Source: Dillenia suffruticosa | Lineage: Eukaryota; Streptophyta; Magnoliopsida; Dilleniales; Dilleniaceae | Length of the DNA stretch: 64,000 bases | Reading direction: 5' to 3' | Assembly: GCA_033439265.1 (NCBI GenBank) | Contig: JAVTVX010000035.1 | Coordinates: 5,994,001-6,058,000, forward strand | Part shown: positions 12,841-26,137 of the stretch, piece by piece | How the letters are laid out: the number at the start of each line of letters is the position of its first letter | How positions within the stretch are numbered: position 1 is the first letter of the stretch | Notes under the pieces: generated by a model | Told to the model about the DNA's origin: nothing | Database searches by the model: none | What the model saw: the letters and a program-made list of their open reading frames with translations, nothing else | Program-made: the position numbers and the translations under genes

Positions 12841-15013
12841 TGACCAGTGAGTGGTTCAGGGATGAACCGATATCTGGGATTGACCGCTTCTAAAATCTTT
12901 TGACTACCGTCTTCATTACGTGGCCCGGAAGGAGTTGCTGAGATTACGAATATGCCCTCCCTTTTCCATTTGACCAGGTAAAGGGGCGAAGAGAAAATGA
13001 GTTCGAGATAAAATGGGATGCCCTTCTAATAATTAGTGCTTATTAACGTTTTTATAAAATTTAAATTTTTAATTAAAATAGTTTCGAAATAATAATAATT
13101 TTAAATGTTTAAACAAAAGATTTTGAATCGATAAAAAATGGATATTTTACAATAAAATTCTTTTTAATAATGAACAAACATTTTTTAAATAAAAAAATTA
13201 TAACCTTTTTCGTCAAGAACTAAAGGCACCCTCACTAAATATTTTGTATAACAAACTTAAATCTAAAGTATGATTTGGATTAACATGTTGAATATAAGTC
13301 GGACAGAAGTTGATCGGCAAAAAATAAAAAAGAAATGATTGTGTGAAAATAATTTCTTAAATCCAAAAAATTGTAAATTTTTTTCATAAAATATTAAATA
13401 AAGTAAAATAATATTTGAAATTTATTATTAAAAAAATAATGATAAGTGAAACCAAAACTCCAGAGAGATATTTGTTTTGCTTATAGATGGATGGGTAATC
13501 AATTTGCTGAATATCTAATTATATTTCAAACTAATTTTAAATATGATTTAACAAAATATATCTGAATGTTTAATTATTATTGACAAATGTTGATATTCTA
13601 ATAGAGATGTCCAATTTTTCTTTTTTAAAAATTAAATTCAAGTTAAATAAAATTTAGTCCGTTGAATTATACGAGTATAATCAAGGTACTCAACTCACTC
13701 TAATCTTTCTCGCTAATCAACTTTAATATAGTTTATTGATAATACGTAAAATATCTATTTTATTATTAATATTATGATTTAATTTTAAATTGATTATTGC
13801 TTTAATGAATTGTTTTTATAACTTTTTATTTTTATGGATAAAAAATGAAAATTTGATCAAAATTGACTTAAAGAGGTATTTAATTGTTTAAGATAGTATT
13901 TGGGCCTACAAAGGAAGGAAGAAGATATAAAGTGAAAATTTATTTGTAGTAAAAAAATTTACTTCAAGTAAATTGTATTTTTTTGGATAAATTATTTCCC
14001 CATTTTTAAGGAGGAGAATGTTTTTAAATCTAGAGATCTAGATTTAGGTGGAACACTTCTACTTTACCAAGGAAACCCTACAGATATATATAGTCTTCTC
14101 AAGCGTGAGAGGCGGCTGGACAATTGCGTAGCACACATGTAGCACTCATCGCACATTCTCTTCCTTCCTTAGGTTTATTTTTCTTTTCTTTTTTCTTTCA
14201 AGTACATTTTTTCTCCGTTATGAGTGGTTAGTTTCTTTTCTGATTTATGGGGAATTTTATTAATTCTCTTCACTATGAGATTATGTATTTTATTTAAATT
14301 CTTGAATTTTTAATTCAAATATTTATCGATTTTTTATTTATTTTTATTAAGAATTGATATTGATTAATCTGATAATTTAATTTAATATTAATTTTTCTAC
14401 TGCATTCAAGATTTCAGTAATCCGTAATTGATGGTACAAATATTAAATATGTTATTTATGTTTATGGGTCGTTAGCGATATTCATTTTAATCTATCAATG
14501 AAATAAAATCAAATAATTGTACGGTTATCTTGGTTATTTGTTTTTTGGTTTAACTGTTTTCACAAAACTTAATACTGTTATTATTTGATATGAAACGCTA
14601 TCGTGCCCAATTGATTAAGGATAAGTTTTGATTGGATACTGGGTTTGGTCAATTAATTTAAAAAAATACAAGATTTATTGCTGCTATTCTAATAAATCTA
14701 AGATTAAATACTTAAATCATAAGAATAACATTTTTTTTAACCGACGATCAGTGAAACAATCATATGTGTGAATTCTTGGATCGAATATTTAGCACATTGA
14801 GTTTATCTTTAAGTTTTAGTATTTTTATATTGTTTATTTATCTTTTAAATTTTAGGTTTTTAATTTCCGTTTTAGTAATTGATTTTATAAATTCTCATTT
14901 GTCATAACTAAAAAGTTAAGTCAACAGTGGAATTCAACTTGGTACTACTAGTGTTACATAATTGTTGCATTGGGGATTAATATTAATCTGAGAGTTTCGA
15001 TAATCTTACCATT
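12841..15013. other. AT-rich divergent intergenic region
   Basis: This 2.2 kb separates the minus-strand At5g03900-like gene from the plus-strand HISN3 gene. It is strongly AT-rich, with no coding exon, tandem repeat or recognisable transposon. It presumably holds both promoters. Confidence 0.5.
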
Positions 15014-15022
15014 TATATAAAA
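15014..15022 (+). promoter_or_regulatory. Candidate TATA box for HISN3
   Basis: TATATAAAA is followed by a pyrimidine-rich leader with the 'ctagggttt' element (about 15271) typical of plant 5'UTRs. It lies 1.8 kb upstream of the ATG, so its use requires a 5'UTR intron. A good acceptor (tttcag) just before 16795 supports that. The donor was not pinned down. Confidence 0.4.
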
Positions 15023-16814
15023 GGTTTTATGAATTTCTCTCGATAACTATACTAACCAGTCTTAATTAAATTGAAGAGAAATATTCTCCCTTCCTTCAAC
15101 TTGAGTGTCCGTTTCACTACCGTTGCCCAGCGATATTTCTTGATTACAAAGAAAAAAAAGAGGGGGCTCCTGCTTAAGGAAAAAAGGGCAATAAAAGCAT
15201 CTGGGGCGATTGACGCGCGACGGACGACGGTCTCCGTCTACTCTCGACCATCTCAGGCGTTGGACAGCAGCTAGGGTTTTGTTCAAAGCAATCTATTGGT
15301 CTTTTGTCTCTTCGACGAACGGTGCCAAGTAAATCACTTCTTCTTCTTCTTCTTAGTCATTGCATAAGATCGCATGAACTTGCCTCTTGGTTGTCGGTTA
15401 TTTTAAGATTTGTCAAAAATGAGTTCCAAACTGTTTGTTAAAATGTCCGCGAGAGGAATTGTTAAAACGGTGGTTCTGTGTCTCTACTACACTTGTTATG
15501 TCCTTCTTGTCTCGTTACAATTGATAAAAGCTTACAGAAAAAAGAGAGAATTAATGCATTAAATGGTTATCAGATTGCATTAAAATGTGATCGGCTGGGT
15601 TCTTTGTATGAACACCAACATCTGTGGCACTTTAACCTATCTCTTCATTTTAAATACCATTCTTTCTTCTGGGAAAAGTAGTACGATTCTTAAATTTGTT
15701 CATAATACTCTATTAACCCAATAAATTCTTCATCTGATCAATTCCAGGAAATAACTTGGGTATCCGTTTGTTATTTATTTATTTATTTTGTGTGGACTTG
15801 ATTTTGTGACTATAATTACACAAGCATGATAATTCTAAGGCAAGGTTGTTTTTCTTGTTGAGCATCAGTCACCTTCGAATTTGTTGCTAGTCTCAAGTTA
15901 ACGCCATTACTTGTTAAGAGGCGTACCAAATTACCTCTTTAAGTGTCTAATATTTTTAATTGGCCTCCCTTTAATTGTCTAATATTTTTTAATTTTAATA
16001 TTACCATACTTGATAATAGTTTTCACGTGATTGATAACCTCCGTTTGCTAAAAGTTAGGTCAATCTCAACCCTAAATCCAAATCAGGTTCTGACCCACCG
16101 TAACTATTGGATAATGTTTTTATAATTGTTTGTTGATATATATGTAATAGATAAATCTTTATATTCAGTTTTCCAGAGAGTGTCTAAGAAGACTTTAGGG
16201 AAGAATGAATGTCTAAGAAAATCATGGTCTATTTTTTGGAAAGAAGAATGCTGTCTCAGCCCTTGTCTGAGTTCCTTCTATCTCGTTTTGATCTTGGATT
16301 TTCTTAACCCAAGTTCTTTACACTGAAGACTTTTTTTTCCTGCTGCAAAGAACCAGGATATGTATGCCTGACAGTCTGATCCCAAACTTTTTGCAAGGAC
16401 TGTTTTCTTGAGCTGTCCCATTTAGAATGAATGAACTTAGACCAAAACCTTCATGGGAAACTGAATTCAACATGCCTCTTGTTGATATGGTGTCTGTACC
16501 ATGGGTCTATTCTGTATGCTTCATTGAATTTACAAATTGTATATTGCATAGAAGTCCCAAAAGTAAAATTTTCTCCAAGTGTAATGTTGGAGAATGATTC
16601 AAATTTTGATAACATAGCGTCTTTTGGCACTCTTTGAACATGAACGCTAAGAAGGAATTACCGTTCACTTACTGATAACCTTATTTTTATTTCGATTTCA
16701 ATGTTCCCTTGAAGATATATTAAAGCACTAAGATATTTGAGTTTATTTGACTTGATCATTTAAGATGCTGATGTTTATCATTTTCTCTTTCAGAGATTTG
16801 GTTATCCTTACATT

Positions 16815-16841
16815 ATGGTTATGGCTATCTTCTTGTGGTAA
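16815..16841 (+). promoter_or_regulatory. Upstream ORF in the HISN3 leader
   Basis: A nine-codon frame (eight residues plus stop) starts 48 bases before the HISN3 ATG, inside the presumed last 5'UTR exon (acceptor near 16794). It contains two ATGs and ends before the main start. It could lower translation, if the leader is spliced as inferred. Confidence 0.35.
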
Positions 16842-16862
16842 CAGATCATATAGTGATTGAGG

Positions 16863-19800
16863 ATGAAAATTCTCAGTCTCAGGGCCTCTATTGCTTCTGA
16901 ACCCTGGTCTTCTTGCAACAATTTGAGCTCAGCAATATATGGTGTAAAATGGCATAGAGTTTTTGAGGCCGTGCCTTCATACATGCCTAGTATGTGTGTT
17001 GCACCACATCTTGTGCAATCTATTTCATAGCTTCTGAGTATATATGTTAACTGCTGAATCCTTTTTTATTTATTTATTTATTCATTTTTTTGCAGAGTCT
17101 TTGCAACCATCCATTTGTTGTGCAGTTCGTTTCCGCCCTTGTATTGACATACACAAGGCAGGACTACTTTTGGGTCTATCCTTATCTTTTTGATTCAGTG
17201 ATCTCCATACTTCCTTCCGCTCCTTGCTTCCTGTTCAAATCAATCTGAATATCTATGTTAACTAAAAATCAGTCAGTAAATTAGTATTAACTGTTAAAGA
17301 ATGATCTTTGTACATCGTTGCACCCAAAACTAGCGAAGTTAAGGTCTTCGAAACCTTGAAGCCCTTTTATCTGGATGATCGTGTTTCTAATGTTTTGAGC
17401 TTTTCCATGGACATGTCATCTTAAATGATTATCTTCTGAAAGAAAACTGCAAGTTCATGCCTAGTCATAGATTCATGCAAGAACAGTTTCAGGGGACAAA
17501 TTATATGAAGCATTCTAATGTTTAGATGAGATTACTTGATGAATGATTGAATGGTTGGTTGTAGAAACAGGATGTTATTGCTAATTTTCTTAGTTTTGAG
17601 TTTTGGAAATTCAAGAGAATTAGAAAGATAACATATTTACATGGAATTCCTGAATCATTTAACTGCCTCATGTTTTCTTGACACTATAATAAGTGAAGCT
17701 CTATAGAAAAGATGCTTGGGGATTTCCCCTCTTTTTTAATCTTTTTGCTTGGAGAGTAATGATGCCAGTGAATCATGGTCGTGGATTTCGAGGCAAACAA
17801 TGATTTCAAATTATCATATTCATTAAGGGGTGATTCTCTTTGAGACCTGCCTACAATAATTTAGTCCTGTGATTCCTGTGTGAGAAGCTCTGGCCTTGTG
17901 ACACAGTTTTTTGACACAGTTTTTCGGTTAATATTTCATGAATGAAACTCCTGTGCTTCTAATTCTTGGCCAGGCTTCAGAGAATCTGTTATTAATTTTT
18001 TGTTAAATCACCAGCTTGTTGGGAAAAAAAAGGATATATTATAAAATACTTACCATTTAGCAGCCTTGCTTATGGGAGATGTAATGATTAAAATTTGCAA
18101 AAACATCAAGTGCTTCTTGTCTGATGGAGTTTGTTGAAACATATGTCATCCCATGATTTTGATATGATTTCTTTTCCAGGGGAAGGTTAAGCAAATTGTT
18201 GGGTCTACTCTTTGTGATTCAAAGGAGGGAAGTTCAACCCTTGTAACCAACTTTGAATCAGACAAATTGGCATCGGAATTTGCTAAATTATATAAGGAGG
18301 ATGGGCTTACTGGTGGCCATGTAATCATGCTTGGAGCAGATCCTTTAAGCAAATCTGCTACTGTTGATGCATTACATGCATATCCTGGTATGTCGATGGT
18401 TAAATATATTTATGGTTATTTTGTTTTTTGTATTGCATTCCTTTATAGAAAAATGAAGCAGAAGAAGGTTCTTTAGTCTCTGTATAGCACTCAATAGTGC
18501 TTAAAGCAAAAACCAAGAGTTCTCAAGCAACCGGTCAAAGGATAAGTACATGCTATATAGGAACAGATACACAAGGCTATTAGGATGGATGTTAAGAGTT
18601 CATTCAAACTGAGGGCTCATGTGAGAAATTAAAATTGCAATGTAATTCAAGAGATTTAACAATGGGTAGAAACTTTTGGGGGAAACCAAAACTTTCTGGT
18701 TATTTTAGGAAACCAAAAATTAAAATCGGTAGCATAAAGTATAATTAGAAAAAGGGAATCAGATTATTGCTCATTACCATGGATAGATCAGGGTAAACTG
18801 AGACTAGACATGTGGTCATGTGTTTCTGTTTCTCTAGCAAGACACACATGCATAAACACCTAATACATGCATACAAAATGAAGTTGGCATGGTGTTTCAA
18901 CTCTATATGCATAATTTCACTTTAGCTATTCCTTGGGTAGGCATCCATAGTGTTTTATATTGGAATCTCCACGAAAGTCACTTCATACAATTCTCCCTCC
19001 CAGCTAAACTCAATAATATGTTGTTCCGCCTTTGTTTCAAGTTTGAACTACTTAGCATGAAACCCCTTTCTTGTTTAAAATAATATCTCTGCAATTATAG
19101 ATTTTTCCTCTGCTGAACTTACTGCTAGAATTCACAAAATCTAGGTAGTCTGCAAGTTGGTGGTGGGATTAATTCGGACAATGCAATGAGTTATATTGAG
19201 GAAGGTGCCAGCCATGTGATCGTCACATCGGTATGTATCTCAAATAATTCTAAGTTAATACATATATCTGCAAAGCTGCTTTTTGGCTGCACTATGCAGT
19301 TTCCTTGTACCTTCTATCTCTTTAGTGTCCAAGGCTTTGTACAAGAATAATCAGATACTTAGAATTTGATGGATGGAAAATCAATTGCTTTTTGTACTGG
19401 GCTTTTATGTGATTGCTAGCATTTGTTGCAGACACGCAAAACTTTGCACTTAGAATTTGTTATTAGCCAAATTCTTGCTCTTTGATCTTTCTTGCTCCTT
19501 GATTTTTCATTAACATTTTTACCCTATAATTCTATTTTCTTATCACTTTACATATTCACCTGAGCATACTTCTCTCACCCCATTTCTCACTGGGTAAATC
19601 CATGTGGCAAATAGTGAAGGATGGAGCTCATGTCAAGAGCCCCACGTCTGCACAAATTTATGAACTAGATCTAATCATCTGTGTATCTCTATATGGCACT
19701 TGGAGCATGTGAGAGAGAAATGCCACTTTATGGTCCTTATGTGAGATATTCAGGTCCTTGAAACAACTAATCTAAATAATTTGAATCTAGAAATAGCTTC

Positions 19801-22800
19801 TCGCATAAATACTCCACACTTGTGATCTCCAACAGTGTTTTCGTTGACCTTTTTCAAAACCATAGTTGAAGTTGCAGAATGTAACCGAAAATCATGCTTT
19901 CGGACAGGTTATTGCTTCTTCGGCACTTCTATAACTCTAGGCTTTCGACTTACAAAAAGCAGACAATGGATGATAGTCTGAAGAGCAGTGAGCTTTCGAT
20001 TGGTCTGGCAGCTCTATGGGATGGAAACTTCTGATATTTGAACTACTCTTGCTTGGTGGAAACACAAATATACATGCTTCAATCATTTAGGTTCTTACAT
20101 AGAGCACACATATCGGGGAAGATTAACTCGACAGTATTCTGGTATGTATAGATAGGTTGACAACATTCTGTAATCTTGTTCCATGAAGAGCAGTGAGAAG
20201 ACCTAAGCTAAAAGGACCATTCTTCTTGGTAGGTCTAGTACTTTCCATGCTTCTTGCACTTTGATCAGTAAAAGACACATTAGAGATCACAGGTAATAAT
20301 AGTTATGCTAAGCTGGATTTCTAGGAGTGTAAAAGAGTACAGAACTTTAATTGATTATGTTGGAGAGAAGCTTGATAGCTTTGATAGGAAAGTAAGATGA
20401 AACAAAATAAAAGAAGTAATTCATTCACCTGAGGGAAGGCTGAGGAAGACATTAGTTGTGAGGCTGGATAGCATCTATATCAAAGGATCTTTTGGAGACA
20501 GCAGACTCTGAAGTACAAGGAAAACATGATTTCTGCTATTTCCTTTTTAATATTTGCATAGCATTAATGCCATATTTCTCCTCAGTTTTTCTTTTACTGC
20601 AATAAGAGTACGATAAGAGGGTTCTCGAGGAATGTGGAAGGTCCGTTGCAGTATTGTGGATAGTTTGTTCTGGAGGTGCCATTCTGAGTACTGTTTTAGC
20701 TACTTTGAGAACAAGTAGGATAGATGCTGGAACCCACCCCCTTGCCACTGGCTCCTTTGGTGAAGTTTACCCTGGAAAAAAAGAGAGACTTGCATTCATT
20801 GTACTTTGACAGATATGCATGTTTGCTAGTCTGAGTTGAATAGCGGTAGATTATCTTGTTCAACTCTCTTCCTGGAATATACTTCCTTATTGATAATTAT
20901 CTGTATTGTATATTGTTCTGAAAATATTTGTTGTGGACTTCATTGCAGTATGTTTTCAACAGTGGACAAATGGATCTTGACAGGCTTAAGGATCTTGTCC
21001 AAATTGTTGGAAGGCAAAGGCTTGTGTTGGATCTTAGCTGTCGAAAGAAGGTACTGAAGTTTACATTTAACAACCTTGAATATCGTTTAAGCAAGCAAAA
21101 CTTGCATTTAATTTTCAAGTGCAAGGGAACAAGTCTAGTTTGTGGGAATTCTGGACTAGAACAGGGTTTTACTCTTTTTTTATGCTAGCTTTCAATCGCA
21201 CTGGATCTTGACCATGGTTTAAAGGTTCTAGTGCTTCTCAAGGTTAGGGGAGAGAACCTAGGCTTTGGTTTTCTGGTTGCGAATGAGAGATTAATCTTGA
21301 ACCATTACTGGGTCAAGGTTCTAATCTCTGGCCCAATAGTAAAGTAAATAAGTAATCTAGCAAAATAGACAGAGGTTCAGGAAATTGGACTGACCATCTG
21401 AGATTAGATTTTGATTGGTTAAAAACTGTGGTGTATTTTCAGTAAAGCTTTATAATAAGTGTCCAGTTAATTTGTTCTCTCTATCCTTCTCTGCTTTTCT
21501 TTTGCGATCTGTTTTGTATCTGGCAATGATTCTAATTTTTCATGTACTTGCAGGAAGGTAAATATGCAATCGTCACGGATAGGTGGCAGAAGTTCAGTGA
21601 TGTTTACCTTGATGAAGCAACTTTAGATTTTCTTGGTGTCCATGCAGATGAGTTTCTGGTCCATGGTGTTGATGTTGAAGGAAAAAAGTAAATCCTGCAG
21701 CACTTGTTCTCTTGTATCATCATGGTCTGGTGAAATTCTGCAGGACATTAGCTATTTTTCATTTTTGTTGCACAGTAGCTTTGAGAATTATGTTGATTTT
21801 GAAGGTACAAACTTGGGTCAGTTTCCTAGACAAGATTTCAGGTCAATTTATGTCTGTGCTCCTTATGTCTTTTTTCTTGTCTTCCAACTTGAAAGAAGTA
21901 TATTCTTGAAACTGATTTCGTTGCTTCTCTGTGGGTCTTCTCTGTGGCCCACCTTAATAGGTCTACTTTGACTCCCATGAACCTGTGGCACTTGTATGCT
22001 AATTCTACCTAATGTGGGACTGGCACCCTTGATGGGGAAAAAGGATGGGGTGCTGTGATCTATTCTTTCTCCTGTTAACCAGGAGGAGAGATGGCATATC
22101 ATTGTATCTTCTAGGCCTGCCCCAAAGGAGTACTTTGATTTATGGGGACACCTTGCCACTTATATGTGCATTTTTCCTTTCACCCCAAAACAATGTGGGA
22201 GAAGCCCATGGGACAATAGGCCTCTTTTTAGGCATTTTTCTAATTTTAGCCAGTCAGCTCGAAATAGAGTGAGAGGCATATATTGACGAGTGCCTGACTC
22301 TTAAGGCACCTCTTGACACTTGACTGCTAATCCATCATCCTACAGTAAGGTCAAATCCATGGATGGGCCCAATGGGGGACCCTAACTTCCGTAGAAACTT
22401 GTTGCTTGTGTTGGAACTATGAGAGATTTTCTTTTTAATTCTATTTATGAGGCTTTTAAGGGGGCATCTTATATTTGAGATCTTTTGTCAATGGTATTGA
22501 CCAATGGCACCTTCTCTGGGGATGGATACTGGAAGGACAGGACCAGCTATGATTGCTTTTGGTTTTGACTGTAATATGGATTCAGTTTTTTCTGTGGTAT
22601 TTTATGCTTAAGTTCTTTAGAGGGTGATTGATGTACCATTACAATGCTATGATGCTTGCTATATGTATCGTAGGCTGGTATCTTAAGGACTCATCTATTA
22701 TGACATATATCATTACCTTGTGTATTTATAAATGATGTTTATTTTTTTTCAATTAGCAATTTTCTTGCTTTCAGTTTGAATGTTATGGTTCGTGTTTTCG

Positions 22801-23583
22801 GAATTGATCTCGAGAGACTGTTGCAGGTTGGGAATTGACGAAGAGCTTGTCGCTCTGCTAGGCAGACTTTCACCGGTTTGTAACAATTGCTGTTGATCCT
22901 TTATTTTGTTTCTCTCCTTATCAATGATTGATGAAGTGTTGAGATAATTATATGGTCGTAGATAAAGTTGAACAGGAAAAATGGATTTATATATCTGAGC
23001 TGACTTGTTTGGAGCATCATGCTTAGTTGAGTTCGATATTTATTTCAGTATCCATTTTGCTATCCCCTTTTATGTTTTATGTTCTCGAGTGCCCATGTTG
23101 ATTAATATGTTTAAGAAAGCTTTGCCTTGTCAAAAGTGCTTGTATACAGTCTCAATGCTCAAGTATTACATTTTTATTCACATTGGTTTAGTTGCCAATT
23201 GACCTTTCATATTAGTGCGATCACCTGCTCTATGCAGTAGATGTGCATTGGTTCAGTGTAGGACTGATGCCAGTTTTAATGAATTGACAGCCAATATTTG
23301 GCCGCAGAACTCCTCTGTTAGGATTTCATTTTTCAAGTCCTTTGTGCAAACTGATGCCAAGTTATTTGTTCAAATTCTAATTAACATTTGTATCTGCTGG
23401 CAGATTCCAGTTACTTATGCTGGTGGTGTCTCAGAAATGGCCGACTTAGAGAGGATAAAAGAGGCAGGAATGGGTCGTGTTGATGTCACCGTGGGCAGTG
23501 CTTTGGATATTTTCGGAGGAAATATGCCGTACAAAGATGTTGTTGCTTGGCATGTTCAACAGAAGGAAGCCTTGACAGTTTAG
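16863..23583 (+). CDS. HISN3: Phosphoribosylformimino-AICAR ribotide isomerase (HisA type), plastid
   Basis: This is the BBMII isomerase of histidine synthesis (EC 5.3.1.16; Arabidopsis HISN3/APG10). It interconverts ProFAR and PRFAR by an Amadori rearrangement in plastids. Exons are 16863-16989, 17096-17157, 18180-18387, 19145-19230, 20949-21050, 21554-21687, 22827-22875 and 23404-23583. All phases fit, giving 315 residues, usual for plant HISN3 with a transit peptide (about 1-50). The HisA-like barrel starts at [15 protein letters not shown]. Asp60 of CIDIHK and Asp189 of LVLDLS are the likely catalytic pair. [32 protein letters not shown] and VTVGSALD are strand or phosphate-binding segments. 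Intron 2 has a GC donor (CACAAG/GCAGGA) because the conserved IHK-GKV junction leaves no GT alternative. No lesion was seen. The start is the first ATG in frame after a stop, and the leader before it may contain an intron. Confidence 0.95.
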
Positions 23584-23948
23584 TGCCAACTTTTGGTTAT
23601 ATACCTTCTTACCCCCCATGCTTGACTCCTTTGTTACTTCCCATGGTTTAGGGCATGGAGAGGGATTTTCTTCTCTGCCAAATTGATTTTTTTTTTTTCA
23701 TTGGATTTGATTTCCCTTTTTCTAGTACATGTAAGTTATGCCTTTTATGCTTCTAGAACTGCCCATGCTAGGATATAGCATGTGTTTTTCACCAGAAGGT
23801 GACTTGGCCAAGTTCGGCAATTCCTTTGTATGAACTGCTTAGATGATTCTCGACTAGTATGATTGATTGTCTAAACAAGAAGTATACAAGTAGTCTAAAC
23901 TGCGACCGACAAAATTAATTCCTGCATTTCTTTTTTTCACATAGGATC

Positions 23949-24612
23949 CATAGTTTTCAAAACCGGACCAGATTTTCCGGTTGAACCATTTTGTCTGTGG
24001 ATCTGACGGTTTTGTTTGGACCTCAAAACTGGTTGACATTTAAAATTTCTCTGAGATTAAAGATTTTAGGAGCTGCTGGTTGGACCATAAAAATTGTAAA
24101 AGCCGAGCTGGTCCAACAATTTAGAGGGGCAATATGTGGGAAAACAAAAATGCTAGATATTTTGTGTGAGAGTGAGAGTTGGAGAAGACCGTAGATCGCA
24201 CAACGGCCTTTAATTTTCTCTTCTTTCTCCCCTCAAATAAGCATTGAGAAGGAAAAAATAAATAAATAAATAACCCCACTCTCTTTTTCTCTCTATTTCT
24301 ATTAAATATTTAATTAGGCTCCTTGAAATTTTATATATTGTCTTGAAAATAAAATAGTTAGAATTAGGATAATGCTGAATAATTAGTAACTAAAAAAATC
24401 ACAGGATAATATTTTCTAAAAATTAATGTTAACAAATATTATTAATGATGTCATAATGGCATCATTCTTTCAACCTTATGCAGTTGAATCAAAACCCTGA
24501 TCGCCCCCTTTTCCAAGTTAATGCATGGTCTGATTTTAAAAAACTTTTTTTTTTTTTTTTTTATGAAACACCAGATTGAGGGGTTTTTAAAAAACTATTT
24601 TAAAAAACTATG
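23949..24612. mobile_element. hAT-like MITE, about 0.66 kb
   Basis: The ends are short inverted repeats: 'catagttttcaaaa' on the left and 'ttttaaaaaactatg' on the right. They are flanked by near-identical 8-bp sequences (ataggatc at 23941-23948, atatgatc at 24613-24620), the duplication size typical of hAT transposons. The left interior carries the 'aaaaccggacc...ccggttgaacc' motif common in plant repeats. No transposase frame is present. It sits just after the HISN3 3'UTR. Confidence 0.55.
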
Positions 24613-24620
24613 ATATGATC

Positions 24621-26137
24621 TTCTATTATTTCAACATTTTAAATAGGTTAATAAAAATTTATATTTCTCTCTATTAAAAACTTTCAAATATTGATGAATC
24701 TGATTTGGCCTTAGAAATAATGTGGTGCTAAATGATTAGGTTAATTTAATGCTTAAAAAAATAATAATTTATTAGAAAATTTAGTCAATTGATTTGTGTT
24801 GCATCGATGCAGAAACAAAATTAGGTTCATTTTTGCTAGGACTAGAAATTTTCATTTTTCAATCATGGTATCTTCCATTTGAAATACAAGTGAAGTCCCC
24901 CTGGTCCTTAATTTTAGTTGGTTTTTGTGTTGTAATTACTAATACTTATATTTTTTGTCCTATTTATTTATTTTCATAAAATGAAGGCATGCATGCATGA
25001 TTTGCGTTACCCAAATTGCATGAATATTTTTTTCCGCGACGGTGGGGGCTTGAAAGGTTGCGCATGGAAAATGCTAAAGCCACGAAGCGAAATTGAATGG
25101 CTTCATACTTTTTCATAAGTAACATATGAATCATTATGGGGGGGGGGAATGTAATGAACAAATGTGCCATCAATCGAGTAAATGATTCAATAATTCACAA
25201 TACTCTGCTCTCTCTCTCTCTCTCTCTCTCATGGAATAAGTTTTGTGATTGTACAGATGCAAATGAGATCGTACAGAAACGCCTAAGGCATCTCATACGT
25301 CTCATTCATGCTCAATGGATTAAATTTTACCTATCAGAAGATCAAATCCAGAGGCAATATAAAAGGCAAGGACAACTAAGATTTTTGCTTGTTCTACATC
25401 TAAATATCAGCACTTTGAATTAAACAAAGTTAGTCTAAATAATTATATCAAACCTAGAAGATGCGATATGGCTTCCCCCACGGTACTATTGATATATACG
25501 CACCTAACATATAACAAACAAGGAAAATGGGGCATGAACAAAGAACTAGAAAAAAGGGGGAGAGAGAGAGAGTATGCTCAGTGTGGCAGGCAATAAGAGG
25601 AAAGTGACTAGATGAAATGACAACAAAAAATATGCCTAAGAAGCAAACACCCCGAAGATTGGCTAGATGTCTCCAATGGCAGATATCATTGTTGGGCCAG
25701 TTTTCTGGTTAACCTTGACCTATCATCCGGTTCAATGTCCCTCACTGAAATTTACTTGAAAGATTTGAGAGAGATTCTATGCAAACTATGGCGAACATTA
25801 TATACACAATTGCCACAGCCAACACAATCCAATAGGCTTTCACCTGAGGGCCGGACCTCTATAAAGCATGAACAAATTCTGGTCATAACTGAAAAGCCAA
25901 AGGACTCTTCAACAGCCCTAACTGCTTAAGATTCAAATGCACATCACTTTCTATGTATCATAGTATTTACAAAGTGAGATATATCTAACATCTTTAACTG
26001 AATTGCGAACAGAATCTTCAATACCTCAAACTGCATAACCTTTCACCAAACATAGTACCATCATAAACGTGAGTGGTCAAATGAATGTGTTCAGAAATGA
26101 ATAAAATTGCCTTGCAAGGGGGATGGGGAGCTGTGAG
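24621..26137. other. Intergenic, with a CT microsatellite
   Basis: No exon was recognised. A (CT)n run lies at about 25207-25230, a short G-run at about 25139-25147, and a GA run at about 25558-25571. The part near 26137 may have been the 3'UTR of the L10a copy. Confidence 0.5.

Noticed and set aside
15071-15286. Overlapping frames of about 70 codons on both strands near the HISN3 promoter
   Set aside because: They lie in the presumed leader, have no family features, and cannot join in frame to the HISN3 exons with a better transit peptide than the one chosen.
20743-20778. Plus-strand [13 protein letters not shown], resembling a protein-kinase glycine-rich loop
   Set aside because: It lies within a HISN3 intron, and no VAIK, HRD or DFG motif follows. 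A short chance match or tiny relic.
25207-25230. CT microsatellite as a GAGA-type regulatory element
   Set aside because: No intact gene starts nearby, so it is noted only as a simple repeat.
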